A stretch of DNA of 64,000 nucleotides from Burkholderia sp. USMB20 (GCF_000949135.2 NZ_JTAN02000012.1:791731-855730); one strand, 5' to 3'. Numbered from the stretch's first letter, positions 8,268 to 16,022 are shown. A program made the numbers and translations. Notes: generated from the letters alone by a model not told the origin.

Positions 8268-9029
8268 TTACCGGCCGCCGCCGACGTCGAGCAGGGCGCC
8301 CGTCGTGTAAGACGCCGCGTCGCCGAGCAGCCAGACGATCGCTTCCGCGATCTCCTGCGCTTCGCCGGCGCGGCCGAGCGGCGTCTGCGCGCCGAGGCGT
8401 GCCGCGCGGCCCGGCTGGCCGCCGCTCGCGTGGATTTCCGTCTCGATCAGGCCGGGGCGCACCGCGTTGACGCGTACGCCGTGCGGGCCGAGTTCCTTCG
8501 CGAGGCCGATCGTCAGCGAATCGACCGCACCCTTCGAGCCCGCGTAGTCGACGTACTCGTTCGGCGAGCCGAGCCGGGACGCGATCGACGACACGTTGAC
8601 GATCGCGCCGCCGCGCCCGCCGCGATCGGTGGACAGCCGGCGCGCGGCTTCGCGCGCGCACAGGTAGGCGCCGAGCACGTTGGTGTCGAACATCCGCCGC
8701 AGCCGTTCGACCGGCATGTCGGCGAGCGGCAGCGACGGCGCGACGATCCCCGCATTGTTGACGAGCGCGTCGAGGCGACCGAACGCGGTCGCGACCGTAT
8801 CGAACATCGCGATGACGTCCGCTTCGTTCGCGACGTCGCCGGCGACGACGCACGCGCGGGCGCCGGCGTCGCGAACGGCTTGCGCGGTCAGTTCGGCGGC
8901 CGCCGCGTCGCGCGCGTAGTTGATGCCGACGTCCCAGCCGCGCCTGGCCGCGAGCACGGCGGTCGCGCGACCGATGCCGCGGCTCGCGCCGGTGATGAGG
9001 ACGGCCTTGCGCTCGGACGGTGCGGGCAT
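8268..9029 (-). CDS. SDR-family NAD(P)-dependent oxidoreductase
   Basis: 253 residues, classical short-chain dehydrogenase length. The cofactor motif TGASRGIG is at residues 14-21, NNAG near 90, the catalytic Ser in NVSSIAS near 147, and Tyr-x-x-x-Lys as YAGSK near 161-165; a PG motif (RPGLIETEIH) follows. The active site is complete. An Arg in TGASRGIGRA suggests NADPH preference; the substrate is unknown. It is the last gene of a minus-strand set starting with the TetR regulator, 22 bases after the LOG-family gene. Confidence 0.92.
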   Translation of the reverse strand: MPAPSERKAVLITGASRGIGRATAVLAARRGWDVGINYARDAAAAELTAQAVRDAGARACVVAGDVANEADVIAMFDTVATAFGRLDALVNNAGIVAPSLPLADMPVERLRRMFDTNVLGAYLCAREAARRLSTDRGGRGGAIVNVSSIASRLGSPNEYVDYAGSKGAVDSLTIGLAKELGPHGVRVNAVRPGLIETEIHASGGQPGRAARLGAQTPLGRAGEAQEIAEAIVWLLGDAASYTTGALLDVGGGR

Positions 9030-9051
9030 CGCGTGCGGCTCCTGATGAAGG

Positions 9052-9633
9052 TTACTTGGCCGCGTCGGTTGCCCATTTGTCCTGGGCGAGCGGCTGGTAG
9101 CGGCGCAGCTGTTCGATCAGCGCGACCGGTTCGGCGTCGATGCACAGCGCGTCGAAGTAGGCCGGGCGCATGAAGCCTTCGTCGACCGTATGGCGCAGCA
9201 GCGCGATCAACGGATCGTAGAACGAATCGATGTTGTACAGCGCGACGGGCTTGCGGTGATAACCGAGCTGCGCCCACGTATAGACCTCGAAGAATTCCTC
9301 GAGCGTGCCGGCGCCGCCGGGCATCGCGACGAACGCGTCGGACAGGTCGGCCATCATCTTCTTGCGGTGGTGCATGTCGGGTACGACGTGCAGTTCGGAC
9401 AGCCCCGTATGGCCGACTTCCTTGTCGACGAGCAACTCGGGGATCACGCCGACCGCACGGCCGCCGGCCGCCATCACTTCATCGGCGATCACGCCCATCA
9501 AACCGACGCGGCCGCCGCCGTAGACGAGCGTGAGGCCCGCATCGACGAGCGCGCGGCCGAATGCGCGCGCGGCGTCCGCATAGACGGGCCGCACGCCGGA
9601 CGACGAGCCGCAGTAAACACAGACTGCCTTCAT
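9052..9633 (-). CDS. LOG-family protein (TIGR00730 Rossmann fold)
   Basis: 193 residues starting MKAVCVYCGSSSGVRPVY, with the nucleotide-binding GGGRVGLMG near residue 45 and the diagnostic PGGAGTLEEFFE (PGGxGTxxE). This is the active-site signature of cytokinin-riboside-5'-monophosphate phosphoribohydrolases. In bacteria such enzymes split nucleoside 5'-monophosphates into base and ribose-5-phosphate. The start overlaps the stop of the TetR gene by four bases, so the two are coupled. Confidence 0.92.
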   Translation of the reverse strand: MKAVCVYCGSSSGVRPVYADAARAFGRALVDAGLTLVYGGGRVGLMGVIADEVMAAGGRAVGVIPELLVDKEVGHTGLSELHVVPDMHHRKKMMADLSDAFVAMPGGAGTLEEFFEVYTWAQLGYHRKPVALYNIDSFYDPLIALLRHTVDEGFMRPAYFDALCIDAEPVALIEQLRRYQPLAQDKWATDAAK

Positions 9634-10385
9634 TGTTTCGTATCCTTCGCGGCGGGCTTGGCGGCGACCGGGCTGCCCGCGGGGCGCGGCGAACCGTCGC
9701 GAGGCGGCAGGTAGTCGGTGAACTGCCGCTTGGGCAGCTTGCCGGAGACGAGATCGTCGAACAGCTGGCGCGAACGGCCGCGCAGGTACGGGGCCATGAT
9801 CGAGATCACGTGCATGCTCACCTGGTGCAGCTCTTCGCGGATCGCGTCCTGGTCGTTGTACTTGCGCGGATGCATCACGTACTGATACGACAGCCAGTAC
9901 GTCGAGATCACCGCCATGTTGGTGGCGATGACTTCGATCTCGGCGGGCGTCGCGACCATTTCGGCGTCGGACACGAGCAGTTCGCACATCTCGTGCGCGA
10001 AGCGCACCTTGTGGCTGATGATCTGCTTGAAGTGCGTCTCGAGCGTGCGGTTGCGCGCGAGCAGGTCGTTGAGGTCGCGATACAGGAACCGGTAGGTCCA
10101 CATGAAATCGGCCATGTACTGCAGGTACGACCAGGTCTCGTCGATCGTCGGACGGTGATCTTCGGGGAAGCGCAGCCGCCGTTCGATCTGCTGCTCGAAC
10201 TGCGCGAAGATGCTGTTGATGATGTCGTCCTTGTTGCGGAAATGGTAGTACAGGTTGCCTGGACTGATTTCCATTTCCTCGGCGATCGTCGTGGTCGTGA
10301 CGTTCGGCTCGCCGATCTCGTTGAAGAGTTTCAACGACAACTCGAGAATCCGTTCGCGGGTGCGGCGGGGAGGTTTCGCTTCCAT
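9630..10385 (-). CDS. TetR/AcrR-family transcriptional regulator
   Basis: 251 residues. The N-terminal helix-turn-helix spans about residues 10-55: RERILELSLKLFNEIGEPN, then TTTTIAEEMEISPGNLYYHFRNK. The C-terminal ligand domain is longer than average and ends in a disordered Pro/Ala/Lys tail (PRPAGSPVAAKPAAKD). It heads an apparent operon with the LOG and SDR genes. A 12-bp palindrome overlapping a minus-strand TATAAT about 100 bases upstream is a natural autoregulatory site. Ligand unknown. Confidence 0.93.
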   Translation of the reverse strand: MEAKPPRRTRERILELSLKLFNEIGEPNVTTTTIAEEMEISPGNLYYHFRNKDDIINSIFAQFEQQIERRLRFPEDHRPTIDETWSYLQYMADFMWTYRFLYRDLNDLLARNRTLETHFKQIISHKVRFAHEMCELLVSDAEMVATPAEIEVIATNMAVISTYWLSYQYVMHPRKYNDQDAIREELHQVSMHVISIMAPYLRGRSRQLFDDLVSGKLPKRQFTDYLPPRDGSPRPAGSPVAAKPAAKDTKQ

Positions 10386-10479
10386 GTCGTCCGGCCCTGT
10401 GTGTGCCGGACTGGCGGGCGCTGCAATCGATGCTGCGGGATTCGTCCGGCGCGGGTTGCTGTTCTAAGTCTGGCGGACG

Positions 10480-10496
10480 ATTATAAACCGCGGTTT
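10480..10496 (-). promoter_or_regulatory. -10 box with abutting palindromic operator for the TetR operon
   Basis: On the minus strand a perfect TATAAT (10485 to 10480) is joined to the 12-bp palindrome AAACCGCGGTTT (10485-10496), which would sit in the spacer of the promoter. No good -35 hexamer is seen. Location and symmetry suit a TetR-type repressor site controlling the operon from 10385 downward. Confidence 0.6.
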
Positions 10497-10577
10497 CCTT
10501 GCATCGGGCGCATTTCGTGATCGCGATGCGTTCCGCGCATGGTGCGCCGCCGCACGCGGGCGGCGGCGCGGGGGTTG

Positions 10578-11114
10578 CTAGAAGCCGAGCCAGCGGGCGA
10601 TCACCGGCCCGAGCACGAAGCCCCACGTCGTCACGCACGCGAACAGCGCGACCGTGACCGCCGCGCTGCCGAGATCCTTCGCGCGCTTCGACAATTCGTG
10701 GCGCTCGAGCGAGATGCGGTCGATCGCGGCCTCGACGCTCGAGTTCAGCAGCTCGACGATCAGCACGAGCAGCACCGACGCGATCAGCAGCGCGCGCGAT
10801 GCGGCGGGGACCGGTGAGAACGCACCGATCGGCAGCATCAGCGCGGCGAGCGTGAGCTCCTGGCGAAACGCGCTCTCCTCGCGGATCGCGACGCGAAATC
10901 CGTTCAGCGAATGCTTGAGCGCGTACCACGCGCGCGTGATGCCGCGGTGGCGCTTGTACGGGTTCGGCGGCAGCGGCGCCAGGCGATCGTCGGGGCCGAG
11001 CGGTTCGTGCGGGTGCACGTCCGCGTCGGCGTGCGGCTCTTCTTCGTCGAACGGACGATGCAGTGGCGCCGTGATGGCAGGGGACGGGGTCTTGTCGTTC
11101 AGGTCTCGTTTCAA
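10578..11114 (-). CDS. dgkA: Diacylglycerol kinase (DgkA family)
   Basis: 178 residues: a soluble N-terminal extension of about 60 residues, then the DgkA core with three membrane helices and the active-site signature LIVELLNSSVEAAIDRIS. It phosphorylates diacylglycerol to phosphatidic acid at the inner membrane. There is no ATG before the core; the likely start is TTG 11114, overlapping the stop of the glycosyltransferase gene as TTGA. It is third in an operon with the PlcP-like phospholipase and glycosyltransferase, a context that supplies diacylglycerol. The N-terminal extension is longer than in E. coli DgkA. Confidence 0.9.
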   Translation of the reverse strand: MKRDLNDKTPSPAITAPLHRPFDEEEPHADADVHPHEPLGPDDRLAPLPPNPYKRHRGITRAWYALKHSLNGFRVAIREESAFRQELTLAALMLPIGAFSPVPAASRALLIASVLLVLIVELLNSSVEAAIDRISLERHELSKRAKDLGSAAVTVALFACVTTWGFVLGPVIARWLGF

Positions 11115-12145
11115 ACGGCGGCACCTTCGGCGGGCGAGTACGCAGTCTTCGGCAGCGGCTTCAGATGCGACGCGAACTGCTCGGACGCCGCGCGCCACGA
11201 GAAGCGTTCGGCCCACGCGCGGGCCGTCTCGCGTTCGATCTTCAGCGCCTCCAGGCAGGCTTCCTGCAGGTCTTCGTGCATCGCGCCGGCAGCGCCCCCG
11301 CCGAGCACGTCGATCGGGCCCGTGACGGGGTAGGCGGCGACCGGCGTGCCGCACGCGAGCGCCTCCAGCAGCACGAGGCCGAACGTGTCGGTGCGACTCG
11401 GGAACACGAACACGTCGGCCGCAGCATACACCTTGGCGAGCTCGGCTTGCGACAGTACGCCAAGATAGTTCGCTTCCGGGTAGCGCGACTTCAGCTCGGC
11501 GAGCGCCGGACCTTCGCCCGCGACCCACTTCGAGCCGGGCAGGTCGAGGCGCAGGAACGCCTCGACGTTCTTCTCGATCGCGACGCGGCCCACGTACAGG
11601 AAGATCGGCCGGGCGGTGTTGAGCACCTTCGACTCCATCGGCCGGAAGATGTCGAGATCGACGCCGCGCGTCCACAGCACGACGTTCGTGAAGCCGAACT
11701 TCTCGAGGTCCTGCTTCACGACCGGGGTCGGCGCCATCACCGCGAGCGACGGCCCGTGGAACCAGTGCAGGAACTTGTAGGTCGCCGACAGCGGAATCCC
11801 GAAGCGCGCCTGCACGTATTCCGGAAAGCGCGTGTGATACGCGGTCGTGTACGGCAGCTTGCGCGCGCGTGCATAGCGTCGCGCGGCGAGGCCGAGCGGG
11901 CCTTCGGTCGCGATGTGCAGCGCGTCGGGGGCGAACGCATCGATCCGCGCGCGCAGCTTGCGGTACGGCAGGATCGACAGGCGGATCTCGGGATAGGTCG
12001 GGCAGGGCACCGTGCGGAATTCCAGCGGCGTCAGCATTTCGACCCGGTGGCCGAGCGCGGTGAGTTCACGGGTGGTGCTCTTCAGCGTGCGCACGACGCC
12101 GTTGACCTGCGGTTCCCACGCGTCGGTGACGATCATGATCTTCAT
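11111..12145 (-). CDS. GT4-family glycosyltransferase (MgtA/Agt-like)
   Basis: 344 residues with GT-B architecture. The N-terminus MKIMIVTDAWEPQVNGVVRTL is typical of bacterial GDP-mannose/UDP-sugar GT4 enzymes that glycosylate lipids. Further markers are TRGVDLDIF near residue 160 and the C-terminal nucleotide-sugar EX7E region FPSRTDTFGLVLLEALACG. No signal peptide is present, so the enzyme is cytoplasmic or membrane-peripheral. It lies 30 bases after the PlcP-like gene and overlaps dgkA. In other proteobacteria the GT4 enzyme Agt next to plcP makes glycosyl-diacylglycerol under phosphate limitation; I infer the same here. The sugar donor is not certain. Confidence 0.88.
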   Translation of the reverse strand: MKIMIVTDAWEPQVNGVVRTLKSTTRELTALGHRVEMLTPLEFRTVPCPTYPEIRLSILPYRKLRARIDAFAPDALHIATEGPLGLAARRYARARKLPYTTAYHTRFPEYVQARFGIPLSATYKFLHWFHGPSLAVMAPTPVVKQDLEKFGFTNVVLWTRGVDLDIFRPMESKVLNTARPIFLYVGRVAIEKNVEAFLRLDLPGSKWVAGEGPALAELKSRYPEANYLGVLSQAELAKVYAAADVFVFPSRTDTFGLVLLEALACGTPVAAYPVTGPIDVLGGGAAGAMHEDLQEACLEALKIERETARAWAERFSWRAASEQFASHLKPLPKTAYSPAEGAAV

Positions 12146-12175
12146 CGCGGCATGTGTCCTGTAAGTGGAGTTGTG

Positions 12176-13114
12176 TCAGGCAGTGGCCTTGGCCTTGCGC
12201 GACGGGGCAGCGGACGGCGCGGTGCGCATCGCCGTCCAGTAGACGACCTTCAGTTCGCCTTCCATCGTCTCGACGAGCGCGGACAGGCTCTCGACCCAGT
12301 CGCCGTCGTTGCAGTACAGCACGCCGTCGATGTCGCGGATCTCCGCCTTGTGGATGTGCCCGCACACGACGCCGTCGCAGCCGCGGCGGCGCGCCTCGTC
12401 GGTCATCACGGTCTCGAACTGCGAGATGAAGTTCACCGCGTTCTTCACCTGATGCTTCAGGTACTGCGACAGCGACCAGTACTGGAAGCCCAGCCGGCTG
12501 CGGATCCGGTTGAACCAGCGGTTCAGCACGAGGATCAGCGTGTAGAGCGTGTCGCCGAGATACGCGAGCCATTTCGCGTGCTGGATCACGCCGTCGAACA
12601 GGTCGCCGTGCACGATCCACAAACGTTTGCCGGCGAGCGTCGTGTGGAACGCCTCGCCGCGCACCTGGATGTCGCCGAACGCGAGGTCGCAGAACTGCCG
12701 CGCGCCTTCGTCGTGGTTGCCCGGGATGTAGACGACCTGCGTGCCCTTGCGCGCCTTGCGCAGCACCTTCTGCACGACGTCGTTGTGCGCCTGCGGCCAG
12801 TACCAGCCTTTCTTCAGCTGCCAGCCGTCGATGATGTCGCCGACGAGGTACAGGTATTCCGAATCGTTGTGGCGCAGGAAATCGAGCAGGTACGGCGCCT
12901 GGCAGCCGCTCGAGCCGAGATGGATGTCGGACAGCCAGATCGTGCGGTAGCGATGGGTGGACGGCTCGGGGTCGTCGCGCTGCGTGACGTGTGCGGCCGC
13001 CGGTTCGTGCGGCGAAAGGGCATCGGTTGCGGCCGAGCCGGACAGGAAGGCGGTGACGGCGCGGGCGCCGAGCGGTTGACGGAACAGGGAGGTCGCGGAC
13101 GTTTTCTGGCCCAT
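12176..13114 (-). CDS. plcP: PlcP-like metallophosphoesterase (phospholipase C type)
   Basis: 312 residues. The calcineurin-like metal site is complete: D63 and H65 (WLSDIHLG), D93 (VGDIIDGW), N133-H134 (PGNHDE), H169 (HGDLFD) and a C-terminal GHIH. The family resembles LpxH, but CQAPYLLDFLRH, WYWPQAHNDVVQK and the long RLGFQYWSLSQYLK segment match the PlcP branch described in rhizobia and marine bacteria, which cleaves phospholipids to diacylglycerol during phosphate starvation. A disordered tail of about 55 residues precedes the domain. I chose ATG 13114, because an upstream ATG at 13168 falls inside the Pho-box-like site. Often annotated as UDP-2,3-diacylglucosamine diphosphatase. Confidence 0.85.
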   Translation of the reverse strand: MGQKTSATSLFRQPLGARAVTAFLSGSAATDALSPHEPAAAHVTQRDDPEPSTHRYRTIWLSDIHLGSSGCQAPYLLDFLRHNDSEYLYLVGDIIDGWQLKKGWYWPQAHNDVVQKVLRKARKGTQVVYIPGNHDEGARQFCDLAFGDIQVRGEAFHTTLAGKRLWIVHGDLFDGVIQHAKWLAYLGDTLYTLILVLNRWFNRIRSRLGFQYWSLSQYLKHQVKNAVNFISQFETVMTDEARRRGCDGVVCGHIHKAEIRDIDGVLYCNDGDWVESLSALVETMEGELKVVYWTAMRTAPSAAPSRKAKATA

Positions 13115-13160
13115 GCATGACTCGCGCCGGTTGACATTACCGGCATTGCGCCATGCGGGC

Positions 13161-13178
13161 GTGACCATGCCGTGACAG
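13161..13178 (-). promoter_or_regulatory. Candidate Pho box before the PlcP-like gene
   Basis: Minus-strand CTGTCAC-GGCA-TGGTCAC: two 7-base direct repeats with an 11-base period, as in the 18-bp PhoB site (CTGTCAT-N4-CTGTCAT). It matches 10 of 14 consensus positions, or 12 of 14 if C is accepted at the last position of each half. It ends 46 bases before the chosen ATG. The following -10 region is weak. Confidence 0.6.
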
Positions 13179-13373
13179 TCACGAGACGTTCTTATTACTG
13201 TCGTCGCGGCGTGTTTAGCAGTGAATGTGGCGGTGTTGCGTAACCTGCCGAACCGACCGGCCTGCGGTTACCGTGCAAGCCGCGCGGGGCGGGCGTGTGG
13301 GCGGTTTCGAGGGGTTTTATATGATGAATGCACGGATGCACGGAGCCGTCCCGCGATCACGCGAACCGCGCGG

Positions 13374-13886
13374 TCAGCGCGGAATCGCGACGACGCGCGT
13401 GCGGGCGATGCGGTCGTGCGGAAACTGGCGATCGCTATGCAGGCGGGCGGCGCCGGCCCATACGACGATCCATGCGGCGGCGAGCGCGAGCGTGACGGGC
13501 ACCGACAGGCCGAGGAGCGGATGCAGTGCGAGCGGCGGCAGGAACCACAGCCAGCCGAGCGCGTAGCGGACGAGCGCGTGGCCGGCGTTCAGCGGCCGGC
13601 CGCTCGACGATTCGAGCCGCAGCCGCCAGGTCTTCATCGGCAGCGTCTGGCCGCCATGGGTCCAGAACCAGACGAAGTACGCGCCGACGACGAGTGCGAT
13701 CCACGCGGCGAGCAGGTTGTGATGGACGAGGCCGTTGCGCTGCTGCGTCGCGAGGCTGAAGGCGAGGGCGGCGAAAAATACGACGCCGAACAGCAGCACG
13801 GCTTCGTACAGCATCGCCGCGAGGCGCCGCCGCACGGACGGCGCGGCGGCGACGGCCGGGGCCTCGGGTGCGGGGGCGCTTGCCAC
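13374..13886 (-). CDS. RDD-family membrane protein
   Basis: 170 residues with the RDD features: RRRLAAMLYEAVLLFGVVFF (an Arg/Asp-rich helix 1, here R-R-L-x-A-M-x-Y-E), then TLPMKTWRLRLESSSGRPLN after helix 2 and a third helix pair near 118-145. Function of the family is unknown; roles in ion exchange or envelope stress have been proposed. It follows DUF3106 by 6 bases and is last in the operon that starts with the ECF sigma factor. Confidence 0.88.
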   Translation of the reverse strand: MASAPAPEAPAVAAAPSVRRRLAAMLYEAVLLFGVVFFAALAFSLATQQRNGLVHHNLLAAWIALVVGAYFVWFWTHGGQTLPMKTWRLRLESSSGRPLNAGHALVRYALGWLWFLPPLALHPLLGLSVPVTLALAAAWIVVWAGAARLHSDRQFPHDRIARTRVVAIPR

Positions 13887-13892
13887 GGCGGG

Positions 13893-14654
13893 TCAGGAAC
13901 CCTTGAACATCGACGGCGCGTCGGCCGGCGACACGGGCGTGACGGTCGCGGGTGCGGGGGCGGTGCCGGACGTGGCCGATGCGGTCACCGGCGGCGCGCC
14001 GGCGCCGACCGATGCGGGCGCCGGTGCCGCAACAGGGTTGCTCGCCGGATGTTCGTGCGAATTGACGAGGCGGCGCACGTCGCGGTCGGCGACGGTCGGC
14101 GGCGCGCTGACGACGCTCGGCCGGCGCCGGCGCTCGGTCGCGGCGAGGCGCTGCTTCTGTTCTTCGGGCAGTTGCTGGTAGGCCTTCCATGCGCGCTCGC
14201 GCGCCTGCGCGGAAAGCTCCTTCGCGCTCTGGTAATTCTCGCGCGCGACGCGGCGCTGCTCGGGCGTCATCCGCGCCCACTCGGACATCCTGTCCTGCAG
14301 GTGTTTCTGCTCATCGGGCGTCAATTTCGCGAAACGGGACGCGATCTTCAGCCATTTGCGCTTGCGCGCATCGCTGAAGCCATCCCACTGATCGGCGAAC
14401 GGCGCGAGTGCCTCGCGTTGCGCGGGCGTCAGGCGCGCCCACGACAGCGGGCCGTTGGCGGCCGGCAGCGGCAGGGGCAGCGGGGCGAGTTCGGTGGTCA
14501 GGCCGGCTGCGGCCGAGGTCGGCGCGGGCGCGCTGCTGGCCGCGGCGGAGACCGTCGCGGGGGGCGGGTTGAATCGGGAATAGGTGGCGACGTAGGAAAT
14601 GGCGATCGCGATCACGCATCCGAAAAATACGGCCAGGCCGCGTTTCTGATTCAC
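13893..14654 (-). CDS. DUF3106 protein: periplasmic helical protein with LTxxQ-like repeats
   Basis: 253 residues. One N-terminal membrane helix (residues 7-25) anchors it; a Pro/Ala linker follows, then a helical region (70-175) with four LTxxQ-like motifs: LTPAQ at 75, LTPDE(Q) at 111, MTPEQ at 129 and LPEEQ at 162, interleaved with Trp 72, 90, 101, 126 and 156. The C-terminal 75 residues are low-complexity. LTxxQ motifs mark the CpxP/Spy/CnrX-type periplasmic stress sensors and chaperones, so a sensor role is a reasonable inference. The gene lies between the DUF3619 and RDD genes in the sigma-factor operon. Confidence 0.82.
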   Translation of the reverse strand: MNQKRGLAVFFGCVIAIAISYVATYSRFNPPPATVSAAASSAPAPTSAAAGLTTELAPLPLPLPAANGPLSWARLTPAQREALAPFADQWDGFSDARKRKWLKIASRFAKLTPDEQKHLQDRMSEWARMTPEQRRVARENYQSAKELSAQARERAWKAYQQLPEEQKQRLAATERRRRPSVVSAPPTVADRDVRRLVNSHEHPASNPVAAPAPASVGAGAPPVTASATSGTAPAPATVTPVSPADAPSMFKGS

Positions 14655-14684
14655 CCGTGCGATCCCCTCGTTATTGTCTGTTTG

Positions 14685-15110
14685 TTAGCGTGTGTGCGAA
14701 AGATACGCGTTGAACCCGTGATCGAGATACGCGTTGAGCGGCAGGTCGTCGCTGAGCATCGCCGCGTCGATGTCGGCGAGTTCGGCGGTGCGCTGCATGT
14801 CTTCCCAGTACGCGATGCCGACGAGCCCCGCGAGCAGCAGCGCGAGCGGCCACGCGCGCAGCAGGCGGCGCGCGAACGACGTCTGCGGACGGCTCGCGGG
14901 CGGCGTGCCGTATGCGGCGGCGGCACCGGCGAAGGCGGGCACGAACACCGGCGCGGTGGCGGCTTCCGGCTTCTTGCGCGCGAGCGCGGCCCGGCGCGCG
15001 ACGGCCAGACGATCGGTGGTCGCGGCAGGCAGCGCCGCGGCACGTTCGTCCAGTGCGCGGCGGACCTTCAGCGCGAATTCGTGTTCTCGATTTACGGGAG
15101 CGGAGCTCAT
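14685..15110 (-). CDS. DUF3619 single-pass membrane protein, possible anti-sigma factor
   Basis: 141 residues. The cytoplasmic N-terminus (1-82) is helical and charged near NREHEFALKVRRALDERAA. One membrane helix follows (about 86-101, AWPLALLLAGLVGIAYW), then a 40-residue periplasmic tail. The ATG overlaps the stop of the ECF sigma gene (ATGA). Size, topology and coupling are those of ECF anti-sigma factors, but no ZAS zinc motif is present and the family has no proven function. Anti-sigma activity is an inference. Confidence 0.8.
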   Translation of the reverse strand: MSSAPVNREHEFALKVRRALDERAAALPAATTDRLAVARRAALARKKPEAATAPVFVPAFAGAAAAYGTPPASRPQTSFARRLLRAWPLALLLAGLVGIAYWEDMQRTAELADIDAAMLSDDLPLNAYLDHGFNAYLSHTR

Positions 15111-15670
15111 AGCGTGATTCCTTTGGCCTTGAGCGCTTGCGCCAGGGCATGGGTGGCTCGCGAGCAGTGCGTCTTGACGCTGCCTTCGGAGCACCCCATT
15201 GCGGCGGCAGTCTCGGCGACATCCATATCTTCCCAATAACGCATCAGGAACGCTTCCCGTTGACGCGTCGGAAGTTTCTGGATTTCTTCGTCGATCAGGG
15301 CCAGAACCTGCTCCCGCTCGAGGCGGTGCTCGGTGCTCTCGACACCTGCATTGTCGTCCGCGGACTCGAGCGTTTCCAGCGGATCGAAGTCCTCGTCGTC
15401 CGTATTGTTGAGCGACGAGAACAACGTGACCCAGGTGTTGCGGACCTTCTGCCGGCGGAACCAGTCGTGGATCGCGTTCTGCAGGATCCGCTGGAACAGC
15501 AGCGGCAGTTCGGCCGCCGGCCGGTCGCCGTATTTCTCCGCCAGCTTGATCATCGCGTCCTGCACGATGTCGAGCGACGCATCGTCGTCACGCACGGCGT
15601 ACGCAGCCTGCTTGAACGCGCGCCTTTCGACGCCCGCCAGAAAGTCGGCGAGTTCCTTGTCTGATGCCAT
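15107..15670 (-). CDS. ECF-type RNA polymerase sigma factor
   Basis: 187 residues with the two sigma regions and no region 1 or 3. Region 2 runs about 8-75 (FKQAAYAVRDDDASLDIVQDAMIK, then LLFQRILQNAIHDWFRRQK). Region 4 is near 125-178 with the helix-turn-helix VAETAAAMGCSEGSVKTH. The linker is unusually acidic (NNTDDEDFDPLETLESADD). It is the first gene of a four-gene minus-strand operon with DUF3619, DUF3106 and RDD genes, and is divergent from ilvI. I chose ATG 15670 (MASDKELADF); longer in-frame forms upstream have no family support. Confidence 0.92.
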   Translation of the reverse strand: MASDKELADFLAGVERRAFKQAAYAVRDDDASLDIVQDAMIKLAEKYGDRPAAELPLLFQRILQNAIHDWFRRQKVRNTWVTLFSSLNNTDDEDFDPLETLESADDNAGVESTEHRLEREQVLALIDEEIQKLPTRQREAFLMRYWEDMDVAETAAAMGCSEGSVKTHCSRATHALAQALKAKGITL

Positions 15671-16022
15671 TCCGTAAAGGTATGCGCTGCGGACTGCGGC
15701 GTGTGAAAGGTCGAAAAATTTCGTAAAACCCGCGGATGCTAACAAATTTTCGCGCGACTTGGCACCGGTTGCGGCTCGCCCCGTTGCTTGCGAGCCGCGT
15801 CCGCGGCCCGCCGGGCGGGGCGCATGATGCGCTGCGGGATATTTTGCTTGACGACCCAATCATGACCCGCTATCGTCAGCGATTCGCAACATGAAGTGAT
15901 GGTCTCATTTGAGGCTGGCCCAAGAAGCCCGCCCTTCAAACTGGACGCGCCGCTTGAACCCGAGCCACAAGCCCGGCAGAGAGCACCCGATCAATTTTTT
16001 GCCGAAAATTCGAAAGGTCAAA
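15671..16022. other. Divergent promoter region between the sigma-factor operon and ilvI
   Basis: 352 bases without a supported gene. It is relatively AT-rich at 15705-15755 and 15990-16022. It must carry the promoters of the ECF operon (minus) and of ilvIHC (plus), but I could not assign hexamers with confidence. I looked for a branched-chain-rich leader peptide before ilvI and saw none. Confidence 0.5.

Noticed and set aside
9052-11124. Extended N-terminal form of the LOG-family protein starting far upstream
   Set aside because: The upstream part overlaps the TetR gene in another frame; MKAVCVYCGSSSG at 9633 is the family N-terminus and overlaps the TetR stop properly.
13115-13168. Longer PlcP-like start at 13168
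   Set aside because: It would begin inside the Pho-box-like repeat, has no ribosome site, and adds residues not expected for the family.
13221-15239. 672-codon plus-strand frame opposite the RDD, DUF3106 and DUF3619 genes
   Set aside because: Low-complexity Arg/Gly composition; the minus-strand genes have consistent starts, overlaps and membrane helices.
15896-16022. Attenuation leader peptide before ilvI
   Set aside because: The short frames here are not enriched in Ile, Val or Leu codons and have no terminator structure.
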